A DNA stretch of 64,000 nt from Anaerolineaceae bacterium (GTDB taxonomy: Bacteria; Chloroflexota; Anaerolineae; Aggregatilineales; Phototrophicaceae). Under the pieces are notes generated by a model. The model was not told the origin of the DNA, ran no database searches, and was given only the letters and a program-made list of their open reading frames with translations. Within the stretch, counting starts at the first letter, position 1. Every line of letters starts with the position of its first letter. The stretch spans positions 953,723 to 1,017,722 of the forward strand of contig NZXX01000002.1 in the NCBI GenBank assembly GCA_002702065.1, given 5' to 3'. The position numbers and the translations under genes are program-made. Shown piece after piece: positions 44,945 through 53,885 of this stretch.

Positions 44945-47122
44945 ATGACTCATACGCTATCGAGGCGAAATTTTCTGAAACTGGGCGCGGTCACGGCGGG
45001 TGCGCTCACGGTGGGGCAGATGCTGCCCCCGGCGGTGGCTCAGGCGGCCAGAGATGCCGGGCTGATCAACGCCAGCGGGAACGGCTTTGTCCACAGCATG
45101 TGCGAGATGTGTGTCTGGCGCTGCGGACTGATTGCCAAAATCCGCAACGGGCGCGTCGTCAAGCTGGATGGCAACCCGGAGCACCCGCATTCCAGAGGGC
45201 ATCTGTGCGTGCGCGGGCAGTCCGGCCTGATGAACACCTATGATCCTGACCGCGTGTTCAACCCACTGATTCGGGTCGGGCAGCGCGGCGAGGGCCTGTT
45301 CCGCGAAGCCACCTGGGAAGAAGCGCTCGACCTGACCGCCAGCAAGATGCTGCAAATCAAGGAAAAGTACGGGCCGGAGGCGATGGTTTTTTCATCCACG
45401 CACAACCTCAGCCAGGTGCAGTTCGAAAACCTGCTCTATGGCTACGGCTCGCCTAACTATGGCACCCAGCGCAGCCTGTGCTTCAACGCCATGATCGTCG
45501 CCAATCAGATGACCTATGGCATAGAAGAACCGGCCCGCATTTATGATGAGAATCTTCAGTATGTTATTCTGACAGGCCGCAATCTGATGGAGGCGATCTC
45601 CACGTCGGAAACCGGCGAACTGAGCGATGCGATTGCACGCGGCGTCAAAGTCATCTACCTCGACCCGCGCTTTACCAAAACCGCCGCCAAAGCCAGCGAA
45701 TGGCTGCCGATCAAGCCGGGCACCGACCTGGCCTTTCATCTGGCGCTGCTGCACGTCATTGTTGGCGAAGGCCTGTACAACGCGGAATTTGTCGAGCAGC
45801 ACACCATTGGCTTTGATGAACTGGCGCAGGAAGTGCAGGCGTTTAGCCCGGAATGGGCGGCGCCGATCACCGAAATTCCCGCCGAGACCATGTACCGGGT
45901 CGCCCGCGAATTTGCCGCTGCCGCGCCCCACGCGCTGGCCCATAACGGTTGGCGGACATCGAATTTCGTCAATTCCTTCCAGACGCAGCGGGCCATCACC
46001 ATCCTGAACACACTGGTCGGCAACTGGAACGTCACCATGAAAGCGGCAGCCGGGGAAGGCAGCGGGGCGCTTGGCAAACCACCTCAGCCGCCGTACCCGC
46101 GCATTTCGGGCCTGCGGCTCGACAGCGTGCCATCGAAGTTCCCGGTTGTGCCGCTGAAGCTCGGCGTGTTTCAGGAACTGCGCGACAACATCGTCAGCGG
46201 TCAGCCCTATCAGGCGCACGGCTGGTTTATCTCGCGCCAGAACCCGGTGATGTCGCTGCCGGACCGGGGCAAGACGCTGCAAGCCTTCGAGAAGATGGAT
46301 TTTATCGCCACTGTCGACATCATGCTGAACGACACGGCCTGGTTCTCCGACGTGGTGCTGCCGGAAGCGTCCTATCTGGAACGCTATGACCCGATGCACC
46401 CGGTAGGCGATAAAGCTTTCCTGCGCCAGCCGGTCATCGAGCCACAGGGCAACGCCAAATCCGCACTGTGGATCTTCAAGCAGCTGGGGGAACGGCTGGG
46501 CCTGGGCGATTATTTCCAGTACGAAGACGAAGAAGACTACATCCGCCAGCAGTTGGCCCCGTTGGGCGTCACGCTGGAAGAAGTGAAATCAAAGGGCTAT
46601 GTCGAACTGCCCGCCACCGAGGCAGAAGAACCCGCTTACGCCTGGAACACCCCCAGCGGCAAAATCGAAATTTTCTCCGAGACTTTGTCCAGAGTGGGGT
46701 TCCCCGGTGTGCCTACCTGGGACGCCCCGCCCGAACCGCCGTCCGGCCAGTTTTATCTGCTGACCGGCAAGGTCGCGCAGGCGACGCAGTTCGCTTCGCA
46801 AAACAACCAGCTGCTGCACAAATATGCCGACGAGCCGCGCCTGTGGATCAACGATCAGGTGGCGGAAGATCGCGGCCTGCAAGAAGACGACTGGGTCGAA
46901 GTGACCAGCGAAGTTGGCATGGTGCATATCCGGCTGAAACCGACGCCCGGCATCCGGCCAGATTGTGTGTATATGGCCCCCGGCTACGGGCATCTTTCCA
47001 AAGGGCTGACCACCGCCTATGGTATCGGCGCGAGTGACTCCGTGTTACATGTCACCTATACCGACCCGGCCAGTGGTGGGCAAGCGCTCACGCAGACGTT
47101 CGTCAACGTCAGAAAGGCATGA
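44945..47122 (+). CDS. Tat-exported molybdopterin oxidoreductase, Psr/Phs-like catalytic subunit
   Basis: The start ATG 44945 has AGGAG upstream and yields a twin-arginine signal (SRRNFLKLGA). Cys53, Cys56, Cys60 and Cys88 (CEMCVWRC, later LCVRGQ) bind an N-terminal [4Fe-4S] cluster. Cys179 in RSLCFNAM is the probable Mo ligand, as in polysulfide, thiosulfate and nitrate reductases of the DMSO-reductase family. The protein is 725 residues. The next genes give a ferredoxin and an NrfD/HybB membrane subunit, matching the PsrABC/PhsABC layout. I call it Psr/Phs-like; tetrathionate, arsenate or other oxyanions remain possible, and direction is unknown. Confidence 0.9.
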   Translation: MTHTLSRRNFLKLGAVTAGALTVGQMLPPAVAQAARDAGLINASGNGFVHSMCEMCVWRCGLIAKIRNGRVVKLDGNPEHPHSRGHLCVRGQSGLMNTYDPDRVFNPLIRVGQRGEGLFREATWEEALDLTASKMLQIKEKYGPEAMVFSSTHNLSQVQFENLLYGYGSPNYGTQRSLCFNAMIVANQMTYGIEEPARIYDENLQYVILTGRNLMEAISTSETGELSDAIARGVKVIYLDPRFTKTAAKASEWLPIKPGTDLAFHLALLHVIVGEGLYNAEFVEQHTIGFDELAQEVQAFSPEWAAPITEIPAETMYRVAREFAAAAPHALAHNGWRTSNFVNSFQTQRAITILNTLVGNWNVTMKAAAGEGSGALGKPPQPPYPRISGLRLDSVPSKFPVVPLKLGVFQELRDNIVSGQPYQAHGWFISRQNPVMSLPDRGKTLQAFEKMDFIATVDIMLNDTAWFSDVVLPEASYLERYDPMHPVGDKAFLRQPVIEPQGNAKSALWIFKQLGERLGLGDYFQYEDEEDYIRQQLAPLGVTLEEVKSKGYVELPATEAEEPAYAWNTPSGKIEIFSETLSRVGFPGVPTWDAPPEPPSGQFYLLTGKVAQATQFASQNNQLLHKYADEPRLWINDQVAEDRGLQEDDWVEVTSEVGMVHIRLKPTPGIRPDCVYMAPGYGHLSKGLTTAYGIGASDSVLHVTYTDPASGGQALTQTFVNVRKA

Positions 47123-47126
47123 GATC

Positions 47127-47915
47127 ATGGCTGAACATTCCAGTGCTCCCCGCTACGGATTTCTAATTGATGTGTCGCTGTGTATCGACTGCCGTTCGTG
47201 TATGGTCGCGTGCAGCGTGGAAAACGAAGTGCCCATGCACAGCACCCGCATCTGGATTAAAGAGACGGGCGTCACCGGCACCTTCCCCGACTTGCAGCGT
47301 TTTACCGGGCCGTATCACTGTATGCACTGCGTCGATCCGTCGTGCGTGTCGGCCTGCACCGTCAGCGCCCTGCAACGCAACGAAGATGGCATCGTCACCT
47401 ACGACCGTGATGTCTGCATCGGCTGTCGTTACTGCATGTACGCCTGCCCGTTTGAAGTGCCGAACTACGAATGGGAAGAAGCGCTGCCGCTGGTGGTGAA
47501 GTGCGACATGTGTTTTGCCCGCTTGCAGGAGGGCCAGCAGCCCGCCTGTGCCACGACCTGTCCCACCGGGGCGATCAAGTTTGGCAAGTATGAGGACATG
47601 CTGAACGAAGCCTATCGTCTGATCGAGGAAAATCCCGGCAAGTATGTCAACCATATCTACGGCGAAACCGAAAACGGCGGCACCGCCACGCTTTATATCT
47701 CGCCGGTACCGTTTGAGGAACTTGGTTTCCCGATTGCGGGCACGACTTCGACGGCATTCTCCAACCGGCTGGTGACCGAAGGCACGCCGCTGGTGGCCGG
47801 GGCGATGCTGGTCGGGTTGTCTGGCGTTTACCTGACGATCAAGCATCAGAAGGAAGAAGCGGAAGCCGAACGCCGGGAAGCGGAACAGCAAAAAGCCGCC
47901 GGAGAGGAAGAATAA
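47127..47915 (+). CDS. Four-cluster ferredoxin subunit (PsrB/HybA-like) with C-terminal helix
   Basis: The 262-residue protein has sixteen cysteines in four groups: CIDCRSCMVAC (19-29), CMHCVDPSCVSAC, CIGCRYCMYAC and CDMCF with PACATTC. These hold four [4Fe-4S] clusters that pass electrons between the Mo subunit and the membrane subunit. A single helix (LVAGAMLVGLSGVYLTI) near the C-terminus anchors it, followed by a charged Glu-rich tail. I placed the start at ATG 47127, four bases after the previous stop; the long upstream open frame overlaps the Mo gene and is not used. No signal peptide: export is by hitchhiking on the Tat partner. Confidence 0.93.
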   Translation: MAEHSSAPRYGFLIDVSLCIDCRSCMVACSVENEVPMHSTRIWIKETGVTGTFPDLQRFTGPYHCMHCVDPSCVSACTVSALQRNEDGIVTYDRDVCIGCRYCMYACPFEVPNYEWEEALPLVVKCDMCFARLQEGQQPACATTCPTGAIKFGKYEDMLNEAYRLIEENPGKYVNHIYGETENGGTATLYISPVPFEELGFPIAGTTSTAFSNRLVTEGTPLVAGAMLVGLSGVYLTIKHQKEEAEAERREAEQQKAAGEEE

Positions 47916-47917
47916 TC

Positions 47918-49108
47918 ATGATACAACGATTGTTTCGTGAACTGCGCACCATGCCGAAGTTTATTTATGTGCTGCTGGCGATCACCGCGTTCGGACTGGC
48001 GATTGGCCTGTACCGGATGGTCGTCGGCCTGGGCGTGACCACCAACCTGAGCAAGTCGTTCCCCTGGGGCGTCTGGATCAGCTTCGACCTGGCGACGGTG
48101 GCGCTGTCCGGTGGGGCGTTTACGCTGGCGGCGCTGGTGTATGTCTTCCACTTCGATAACCTGCACGCGGCGGTGCGGCCCACTGTGCTGGCCGGGTTGC
48201 TCGGTTACAGTTCGGTGCTGGTCATTCTGCTGTTTGACCTGGGGCGCTGGGACCGCTTTTACAATGTGTTTCTGCATCCCAACTTCAGTTCCGCGCTGCT
48301 GGAAGTAAGCTGGTGTATCGCCGCCTACTCCACGATCCTGTTTTATGAACTCAGCCCGGTGCTGCTGGAAAATTCGCGCTGGCGCCGGCTGCTGCCCATC
48401 ATCAAGAAGTTCACCATCCCGATTGTGATTGTCGGCGTCACCCTGTCGACCATGCACCAGTCCTCGCTGGGCACGATGTTTGTCATCATGTCGCCTCGTT
48501 TGCACCCGCTGTGGTACTCCATGCTGCTGCCTGTTTTCTTCCTGGTCAGTTCGCTGGCGGCGGGCATCTCGATGGTGATTGCCGGGGCGACCATCAGCTA
48601 CTGGCTGTTTGGCCGCAGCCTCAAGCCGAAGACCCTGGCCAAGCTGGGCTGGTTTGTGCCCTGGATTCTGGGCTTTTATCTGGTGCTCAAGTTTGGGGAA
48701 CTGATTATCGCCAACGAACTGCATCTGCCGTTTGAAGGGGGACTATACACCTTCCTGTTCTGGGCCGAATTGATCGTCGGCGCAGTGATCCCTATCATCC
48801 TATTCGCCTTCAAACAGGTGCGCTATAGTCGTGCCGGGGCGTTGTTCGCATCCCTGCTGGTCATCGCCGGGGTGGTGCTCAACCGCTTTGATGTGACGTG
48901 GTTCGCCATGCGCCCGGTCGATGGGCAAACCTACAGCCCACACTGGATGGAAGTGGCTATTCTGGCAGGGGTGGTGGCGGCCATTATCCTCGTTTATAGT
49001 CTGGTGGCCCGCTACTTCCCGGTCTATGAGGAAACAGTTGCCTATCAGCGGCAGCCGCGCACCATCGAACAGCGGCGGCTGGAAGAAGCGCACGCTGGCG
49101 CCGACTGA
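47918..49108 (+). CDS. NrfD/HybB-type membrane quinone-reactive subunit
   Basis: The 396-residue protein has about ten membrane helices and the features of HybB/NrfD-type proteins: FPWGVWISFDLATVALSGGAF, LLFDLGRWDRFYN, EVSWCIAAYSTILFYELSPV and HQSSLGTMF. It exchanges electrons with the quinone pool and has no haem of its own. It follows the ferredoxin gene by two bases, completing the Mo-enzyme complex. The C-terminal tail (YQRQPRTIEQRRLEEAH) is charged. A 71-bp gap precedes the cytochrome b gene. Confidence 0.92.
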   Translation: MIQRLFRELRTMPKFIYVLLAITAFGLAIGLYRMVVGLGVTTNLSKSFPWGVWISFDLATVALSGGAFTLAALVYVFHFDNLHAAVRPTVLAGLLGYSSVLVILLFDLGRWDRFYNVFLHPNFSSALLEVSWCIAAYSTILFYELSPVLLENSRWRRLLPIIKKFTIPIVIVGVTLSTMHQSSLGTMFVIMSPRLHPLWYSMLLPVFFLVSSLAAGISMVIAGATISYWLFGRSLKPKTLAKLGWFVPWILGFYLVLKFGELIIANELHLPFEGGLYTFLFWAELIVGAVIPIILFAFKQVRYSRAGALFASLLVIAGVVLNRFDVTWFAMRPVDGQTYSPHWMEVAILAGVVAAIILVYSLVARYFPVYEETVAYQRQPRTIEQRRLEEAHAGAD

Positions 49109-49179
49109 ACGCACCGACTGATTGTGTTTTTATCACGCGCTGCTACGGGCGCGATAGCTGGAAAGGGATCATAACCTGC

Positions 49180-50214
49180 ATGTCGCGCCCGAACTTTTTC
49201 CACCACCTGCATCCCCCGACTATCCCGGCAAAACAGGCCCGCTGGCGCTACACCCTCGGCGCGGGCGGCATCGCTGTCTTTCTGGTGCTGGTGCTGGCGG
49301 TTACCGGCGCCCTGGAAATGTTTTATTATGTGCCCACGCCGGACGAAGCCGCCCTCTCCATTCAGACCATCAGCTATCATGTGCCGCTGGGTGGGCTGGT
49401 GCGCAATATCCACTTCTGGGCCGCCCAGTTTCTGATGATCGTCATGACCGTCCATCTGATCCGGGTCGTGTTTACCGGGGCCTACCGCCTGCCACGCCGC
49501 TTTAATTATCTGCTGGGGCTGGCCCTGTTCGTGGTGGCGGTGCTGCTCAATTTTACCGGCTATGTGCTGCGATGGGATCAGGGGGTGCAGTGGGCGCTGG
49601 TGGTCGGTACCAACCTTATCAAGACGATTCCCGGCATCGGCGATACGCTGTACCAGATCGTCGCCGGTGGTGCGCAGCCCGGCCCGCCGACGCTGACGCG
49701 TTTTTATGCCTGGCATGTTTTCGGCCTGGGGCTGGTGATCGTCATCCTGATGGGCTGGCACGCTTTCCGGGTGCGGCGTGATGGCGGTATCGCGGTTCCG
49801 CCGCCATTGGAACGGGCCGATTCTGACCGGATTACCCGTTACGAACTGGTGCGGCGCGAAGTCCTCGCCATGCTGCTGACCAGTGCCGCCCTGGTTATGA
49901 TGGCGGTGATTGCGCCCGCGCCGATTGCCCCGCCCATTACCGACCTCAACGCCAGTGGCAGCGATACCGGCGCACCCTGGTTCTTTCTGTGGGTGCAGCA
50001 TCTGCTGAACTGGGGTGACCCGTTTGTGTGGGGTGTGCTGGTGCCGCTGGCAGTGCTGCTGGTGCTGGCGTTGATCCCGTTTGTTCTGCCCAAACCTGCC
50101 GAGAGCGAACTGGGACGCTGGTTTCCCAAATCGAACCGGCTGGCCCGCTACCTGCTGGCGGTTGTGGCGCTGTTTATCCTTGTGCTGACGTTGCTGGCTG
50201 TGGTGCCCCAATGA
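49180..50214 (+). CDS. Cytochrome b6-type cytochrome b (fused short C-terminal part)
   Basis: The protein has b6-like haem ligands: His78 and His92 (13 residues between) and His179 and His194 (14 between), the spacing of cytochrome b6 rather than mitochondrial cytochrome b. About seven membrane helices fit a b6 part plus the first part of subunit IV. The Qo motif PEWY is not present; at its place is APWFFLWVQHL, so the catalytic Glu is missing. Variants of this kind occur in menaquinol-type Rieske/cytochrome b complexes. It is followed directly by a multihaem cytochrome and a Rieske protein, indicating one complex. Confidence 0.93.
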   Translation: MSRPNFFHHLHPPTIPAKQARWRYTLGAGGIAVFLVLVLAVTGALEMFYYVPTPDEAALSIQTISYHVPLGGLVRNIHFWAAQFLMIVMTVHLIRVVFTGAYRLPRRFNYLLGLALFVVAVLLNFTGYVLRWDQGVQWALVVGTNLIKTIPGIGDTLYQIVAGGAQPGPPTLTRFYAWHVFGLGLVIVILMGWHAFRVRRDGGIAVPPPLERADSDRITRYELVRREVLAMLLTSAALVMMAVIAPAPIAPPITDLNASGSDTGAPWFFLWVQHLLNWGDPFVWGVLVPLAVLLVLALIPFVLPKPAESELGRWFPKSNRLARYLLAVVALFILVLTLLAVVPQ

Positions 50215-51461
50215 ATGAAACCACCCATCGTTCGATTGCTGCCGTGTCTGCGCTGTTGCTGCTGGCACTCGTCGTTGTCTGGGCGATTGAATCGCAGCGT
50301 GCTCAGCCTGTTGGGTTGACGCCCACCCTGACCGGTGAGGTTGAATACTGCCAGACCTGCCACGTTGGTTTGCCGGAAATCAGCCCGTCGCATCCGGTCG
50401 ATGCATTTGGCTGTGTGGTTTGTCATGGCGGCGAACGGCTGGCGCTGGAAGCGGACCTGGCGCACAGCACCATGCGCGGCGGCAGCAATCCGTCTGACCT
50501 GAGCGTGGTCGAGCAATCCTGTGGCGGCAGCGAATGCCACAGCGGCAGTGCGGCGGATGCCAACGATCATATCCAGCGGGTGATGACCAGTATTCAGGCC
50601 ACTTACGCCGGGGCCATTGCCAATATCCGCTATACGTTTGGCGCACAGGCCGATCTGGTGGCGCATCAGGGTATCTTCGCGGTGATGGATGACCAGATCA
50701 CCACGACGACCGGCGTACCGGCGCTGGAAGCCTTCGACCCGGCCAGTGATGCCAATCCGTACATTCACCAGTTTGGCGACAACTGTCTCGGCTGCCACCT
50801 GAGCGCCGAACCACCGGAAGGGGAAGCGTTCGCCCGCCTGACTGGCTGCGCGGCCTGCCACACGCCGGATATCAACCGTTTCCCCGAAGGTCAGATTCAC
50901 CAACTGACAACGGCCATCCCCTATACCCAGTGCAACACCTGCCACAACCGGGGCAATTACGACCTGCGCTCGATGGAATTTGTAGAACGCACCGACGAGC
51001 CATTGGACCGCCTGCACGATTATTACCAGCCGATAGCCCAGTTCACCCAGTGCGAATGGACGCTGGACTGCATCGACTGCCACACCCCCGAAGAAGCGAT
51101 GGGCAATGGCGACATTCATTCCAACCAGCATGAAGTGGTCTATACACAGTGTCAGACCTGTCATGGCACGCTCGATGAGCTGCCCCTGACGCAGACGATA
51201 GTCAGCGAGGATGATCTGGCGCTGCGGCTGGCTTTCCTCAACCCGGTGACGGAGCTGAACGTGGGCGACACGATTCTCATCACTGAGCAGGGCGAACCGC
51301 TGTGGAACACGCGTGTGCTGCCGGATGGCACCTACGAGATGGTGGGCAAGGCGACCGGCGAGGTTTTCAGTTTCCGCCCGGTGATGGGGACCCAATGTGA
51401 GCAGGATGTCACGGAACAGCGTTCGTACTACTGCCATGAGTGCCACGCCGTCGAACGTTGA
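50211..51461 (+). CDS. Nine-haem cytochrome c
   Basis: After an N-terminal anchor (about 9-28), the protein carries eight CxxCH sites (at 47, 68, 192, 213, 241, 287, 314 and 408) and one CX4CH site at 104 (CGGSECH), giving nine probable c-haems. It should transfer electrons outside the membrane, possibly replacing cytochrome c1 in the Rieske/b complex. The ATG at 50211 overlaps the cytochrome b stop by four bases; the ORF runs further upstream but that part overlaps the cytochrome b gene. A stretch from 245-345 includes C-rich pairs close in sequence. The last site (YYCHECHAVER) sits near the C-terminus. Confidence 0.93.
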   Translation: MNETTHRSIAAVSALLLLALVVVWAIESQRAQPVGLTPTLTGEVEYCQTCHVGLPEISPSHPVDAFGCVVCHGGERLALEADLAHSTMRGGSNPSDLSVVEQSCGGSECHSGSAADANDHIQRVMTSIQATYAGAIANIRYTFGAQADLVAHQGIFAVMDDQITTTTGVPALEAFDPASDANPYIHQFGDNCLGCHLSAEPPEGEAFARLTGCAACHTPDINRFPEGQIHQLTTAIPYTQCNTCHNRGNYDLRSMEFVERTDEPLDRLHDYYQPIAQFTQCEWTLDCIDCHTPEEAMGNGDIHSNQHEVVYTQCQTCHGTLDELPLTQTIVSEDDLALRLAFLNPVTELNVGDTILITEQGEPLWNTRVLPDGTYEMVGKATGEVFSFRPVMGTQCEQDVTEQRSYYCHECHAVER

Positions 51462-51492
51462 GCAGTTGAGTTGAGGCTACAGGACAACCACT

Positions 51493-51912
51493 ATGAATGA
51501 GTACCCGCGCCGCGACTTTCTCAAACTGACCAGCCAGGCCTTGCTGGCCGCCAGCGGCTTTCTGGGGCTGGGCGGGCTGCTGCATTACCTGAACTTTTCC
51601 ACGCAGCCACAACCACAGACTCGGTTCGATCTGGGCCCCGCTGCGGATTTTCCGGTGGGGTCGCGCACGCTGCTGCCGGATGTCCCGGCTTTGCTTGTTC
51701 ATGGCGAAAGTGGCTTTTCGGCGCTGAGCCTGGTCTGCCCGCATCTGGGCTGCACTATTGAACATAGCAGCGGTGATGGCCTGACCTGCCCGTGTCATGG
51801 TTCCAGCTTTGATGCGGATGGCATGGTGCAGCGCGGCCCCGCCAAACAATCGCTGCGCAGCCTGCGTGTCGAAGTCACCGGGGACGATCAACTGCACCTG
51901 TTCCTGAGCTGA
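51493..51912 (+). CDS. Rieske [2Fe-2S] protein with Tat-like N-terminus
   Basis: The 139-residue protein has a twin-arginine leader (PRRDFLKLTS) with an uncleaved-type hydrophobic segment (about 15-30), and the Rieske motifs CPHLGC (82-87) and CPCHGS (99-104). Cys82, His84, Cys99 and His102 bind the cluster; Cys87 and Cys101 form the usual disulfide. It oxidises quinol in the Rieske/cytochrome b complex with the gene two places upstream. It ends the nine-gene plus-strand run 31 bp after the nine-haem cytochrome. Confidence 0.95.
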   Translation: MNEYPRRDFLKLTSQALLAASGFLGLGGLLHYLNFSTQPQPQTRFDLGPAADFPVGSRTLLPDVPALLVHGESGFSALSLVCPHLGCTIEHSSGDGLTCPCHGSSFDADGMVQRGPAKQSLRSLRVEVTGDDQLHLFLS

Positions 51913-52038
51913 ACGGCCCATAAAAACCCCCCGCCGATGTTTGACCAGCAGGGGTAATAAATCATTGTTTTTCCCACCCACGACACGATTGTTGATGTGA
52001 GTGGGCGAGTTTAGGCTGCTGCGGCTTTTACGGTTTAA

Positions 52039-52155
52039 CCTCACCCCTAAGTCCCCTCTATCACATGGTAGAAGGGACTTTTCACAACTCTTTCGAGCTG
52101 TCCTATTCCCCCTCGCCATAGCGCAGCGGCATGGAGAGGGGGGCAGGGGGTGAGG
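52039..52155. repeat. MITE-like inverted repeat element between the Rieske and rhodanese genes
   Basis: The 117-bp element has terminal inverted repeats CCTCACCCC (52039-52047) and GGGGTGAGG (52147-52155). Inside is a 12-bp stem with one mismatch (52049-52060 with 52069-52080) and further C/G-rich arms near 52108 and 52136. It lies between converging genes. A fragment starting CCTCACCCCC recurs at 63906-63949. Confidence 0.6.
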
Positions 52156-52164
52156 TCAATAGCG

Positions 52165-53802
52165 TTACTCTGTCACAAGGGGCAGCATGTCGTTGGTCCA
52201 GGCGGTGGTGCCACCCGCCAGCACGCGGACATCTTCATAACCCATCAGACGCATCAAGGTCATTGCCATGGTGCTGCGATGAGTCGGGTTGTCATAGATC
52301 ACGATAGGCGTATCCAGTGCCTGCGGCCAGTCGGCTTCGCGGGCCATAAAGTCGCTCAGGCTCAGGTGCAGGCTGCCTTCGATGAAGCCCTGCTGCCATT
52401 CGCCATCGGTCCGTACGTCGATCAGCACCGGCGGGTTGTCGGTCAGTTCGACTTTGAGATCAATCGCTTTGACCGCATAGTAACCAGCGGGGATGGCGGC
52501 CATGAAGTTATCGACCACTTCGTACACATTGGCGTCGATTTCCGGCGCGGTCCCTGCTTCAACAACAGTGGCTTCCTGCGTCAGAACCTGACCACCGTTG
52601 GTCCACGCACCGACACCCCCCATGAGGCTGCGGGTGTTGGTGTAACCGAGCAGATTCAGGGCGGTCATGGCGATAGCGGAACGATGGCCGCTGCCACAAT
52701 AGACCACGATGTTCTGGTCGAGGTTGGGCAGCATGTCCAGATGCTGCGGCAGTTCTTGCAGCGGGATGCTGATAGCCCCGGCGATAAACCCTTCGGCATA
52801 TTCGTCGGCGGTCCGCACATCCACCAGCACCACGTCCGGTGATGACGCCAGTTCCGCCGCCAGATCATCGACGCGCACCGCGTTGAAGCTGCCGGGCAGG
52901 CCGCTGACATAGCTGGCGAGATAGGCGTCAAGGTCAAATTCAGCCGCTGTTTCGGTAACCGCACCGACCAGGGGCAGACCTGCTGCTGTCCAGCCATTGG
53001 TGCCGCCGCTGAGATTGCGCACGTTGGTGTACCCGGCCAGCTGCATGATCACCGTGGCGATGGAGCCGCGATAGCCGCTGGCACAGTAAATCACGATGGG
53101 CGTGTCTTTGTCGGCAGGCCATTCGTCCTGACGGCTCATGAACTCGTTGATCCAGATATGCTGCGCGCCGTCGATGTAACCGGCGTTCCATTCTTCAGCG
53201 CCGCGCACGTCGATCAGTACCGGCGGATTATCGGCCAGTTCGCTGATCAGATTCTGGGGTGAGACAAAGCCAAAGCCCTGCGGCAGCGTGGTCAGGTAAA
53301 TATCGACCGCTTCAAAGACAACCGGGTCGAATTCCGGTGCGGCGCTGGCTTCGACGGTGAATACGTCGATGGTCGTCGGCAGTTCGGCAGCTTCCCACGC
53401 ACCATAACCACCCTTCAGAATCTTGACGTTGTCGTAACCCAGAATACCCAGCGCTGTCGCGGCCAGTGTGGCCCGTCCGCCACCTTTGCAGATGACGACG
53501 ATTTCGGCGCTCAGGTCGGGCAGCAGGTTCAGGTTCTGGCCCAGTTCACGGATCGGTACGTTAAACGAGTTTTCGAGATGCCCGGCGGCATACTCGTCTA
53601 CCTCGCGCACGTCGATCAGTACGGCGTCGGGGTTTTCGGCCAGCAGCGCAACCACATTTTCAACGCTAGTGACGCCATAGCCCTGCGGCAGCGTGAGGTT
53701 GTACATCTGCAACCGGCTGGTGACGGCGTCTTCCTGCGCCATCACCGAAAATGTGGGGATGACCAGCAAGAGGATACAAAGCAAATAAATGAATTTCTTC
53801 AT
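52165..53802 (-). CDS. Exported protein with four tandem rhodanese domains
   Basis: A signal peptide (1-22, ending VMA) precedes four rhodanese repeats of about 130 residues. Active-site cysteines are Cys105 (CKGGGRA), Cys240 (CASGYRGS) and Cys369 (CGSGHRSA). In the fourth repeat the loop reads DNPTHRST with Asp504 in place of Cys, so it should not form a persulfide. Rhodaneses move sulfane sulfur between thiosulfate, persulfides and acceptors; an exported version fits the adjacent sulfur locus. Copies alternate between types 1/3 and 2/4 in sequence. It is on the minus strand, converging on the Rieske gene and downstream of the second ArsR gene. GGAAGGGAG precedes the ATG. Confidence 0.93.
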   Translation of the reverse strand: MKKFIYLLCILLLVIPTFSVMAQEDAVTSRLQMYNLTLPQGYGVTSVENVVALLAENPDAVLIDVREVDEYAAGHLENSFNVPIRELGQNLNLLPDLSAEIVVICKGGGRATLAATALGILGYDNVKILKGGYGAWEAAELPTTIDVFTVEASAAPEFDPVVFEAVDIYLTTLPQGFGFVSPQNLISELADNPPVLIDVRGAEEWNAGYIDGAQHIWINEFMSRQDEWPADKDTPIVIYCASGYRGSIATVIMQLAGYTNVRNLSGGTNGWTAAGLPLVGAVTETAAEFDLDAYLASYVSGLPGSFNAVRVDDLAAELASSPDVVLVDVRTADEYAEGFIAGAISIPLQELPQHLDMLPNLDQNIVVYCGSGHRSAIAMTALNLLGYTNTRSLMGGVGAWTNGGQVLTQEATVVEAGTAPEIDANVYEVVDNFMAAIPAGYYAVKAIDLKVELTDNPPVLIDVRTDGEWQQGFIEGSLHLSLSDFMAREADWPQALDTPIVIYDNPTHRSTMAMTLMRLMGYEDVRVLAGGTTAWTNDMLPLVTE

Positions 53803-53885
53803 GTGAATGAAACTCCCTTCCTGTCCTTCAAAACGAACTTTTCAGAAAGCATGTGCCCTCTGATTTATCATCCGGTCGGTAGCAA

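Noticed and set aside
47019..47126. Upstream extension of the ferredoxin subunit frame
   Set aside because: It overlaps the Mo gene in a different frame and the ATG at 47127 directly after the previous stop fits the family start.
49045..50268. 407-codon minus-strand frame opposite cytochrome b
   Set aside because: Composition is dominated by His/Gln/Arg as in antisense of membrane proteins; the plus-strand protein has all haem ligands.
50148..51446. 432-codon minus-strand frame opposite the nine-haem cytochrome
   Set aside because: The plus-strand frame has nine haem motifs; the reverse frame has no supporting feature.
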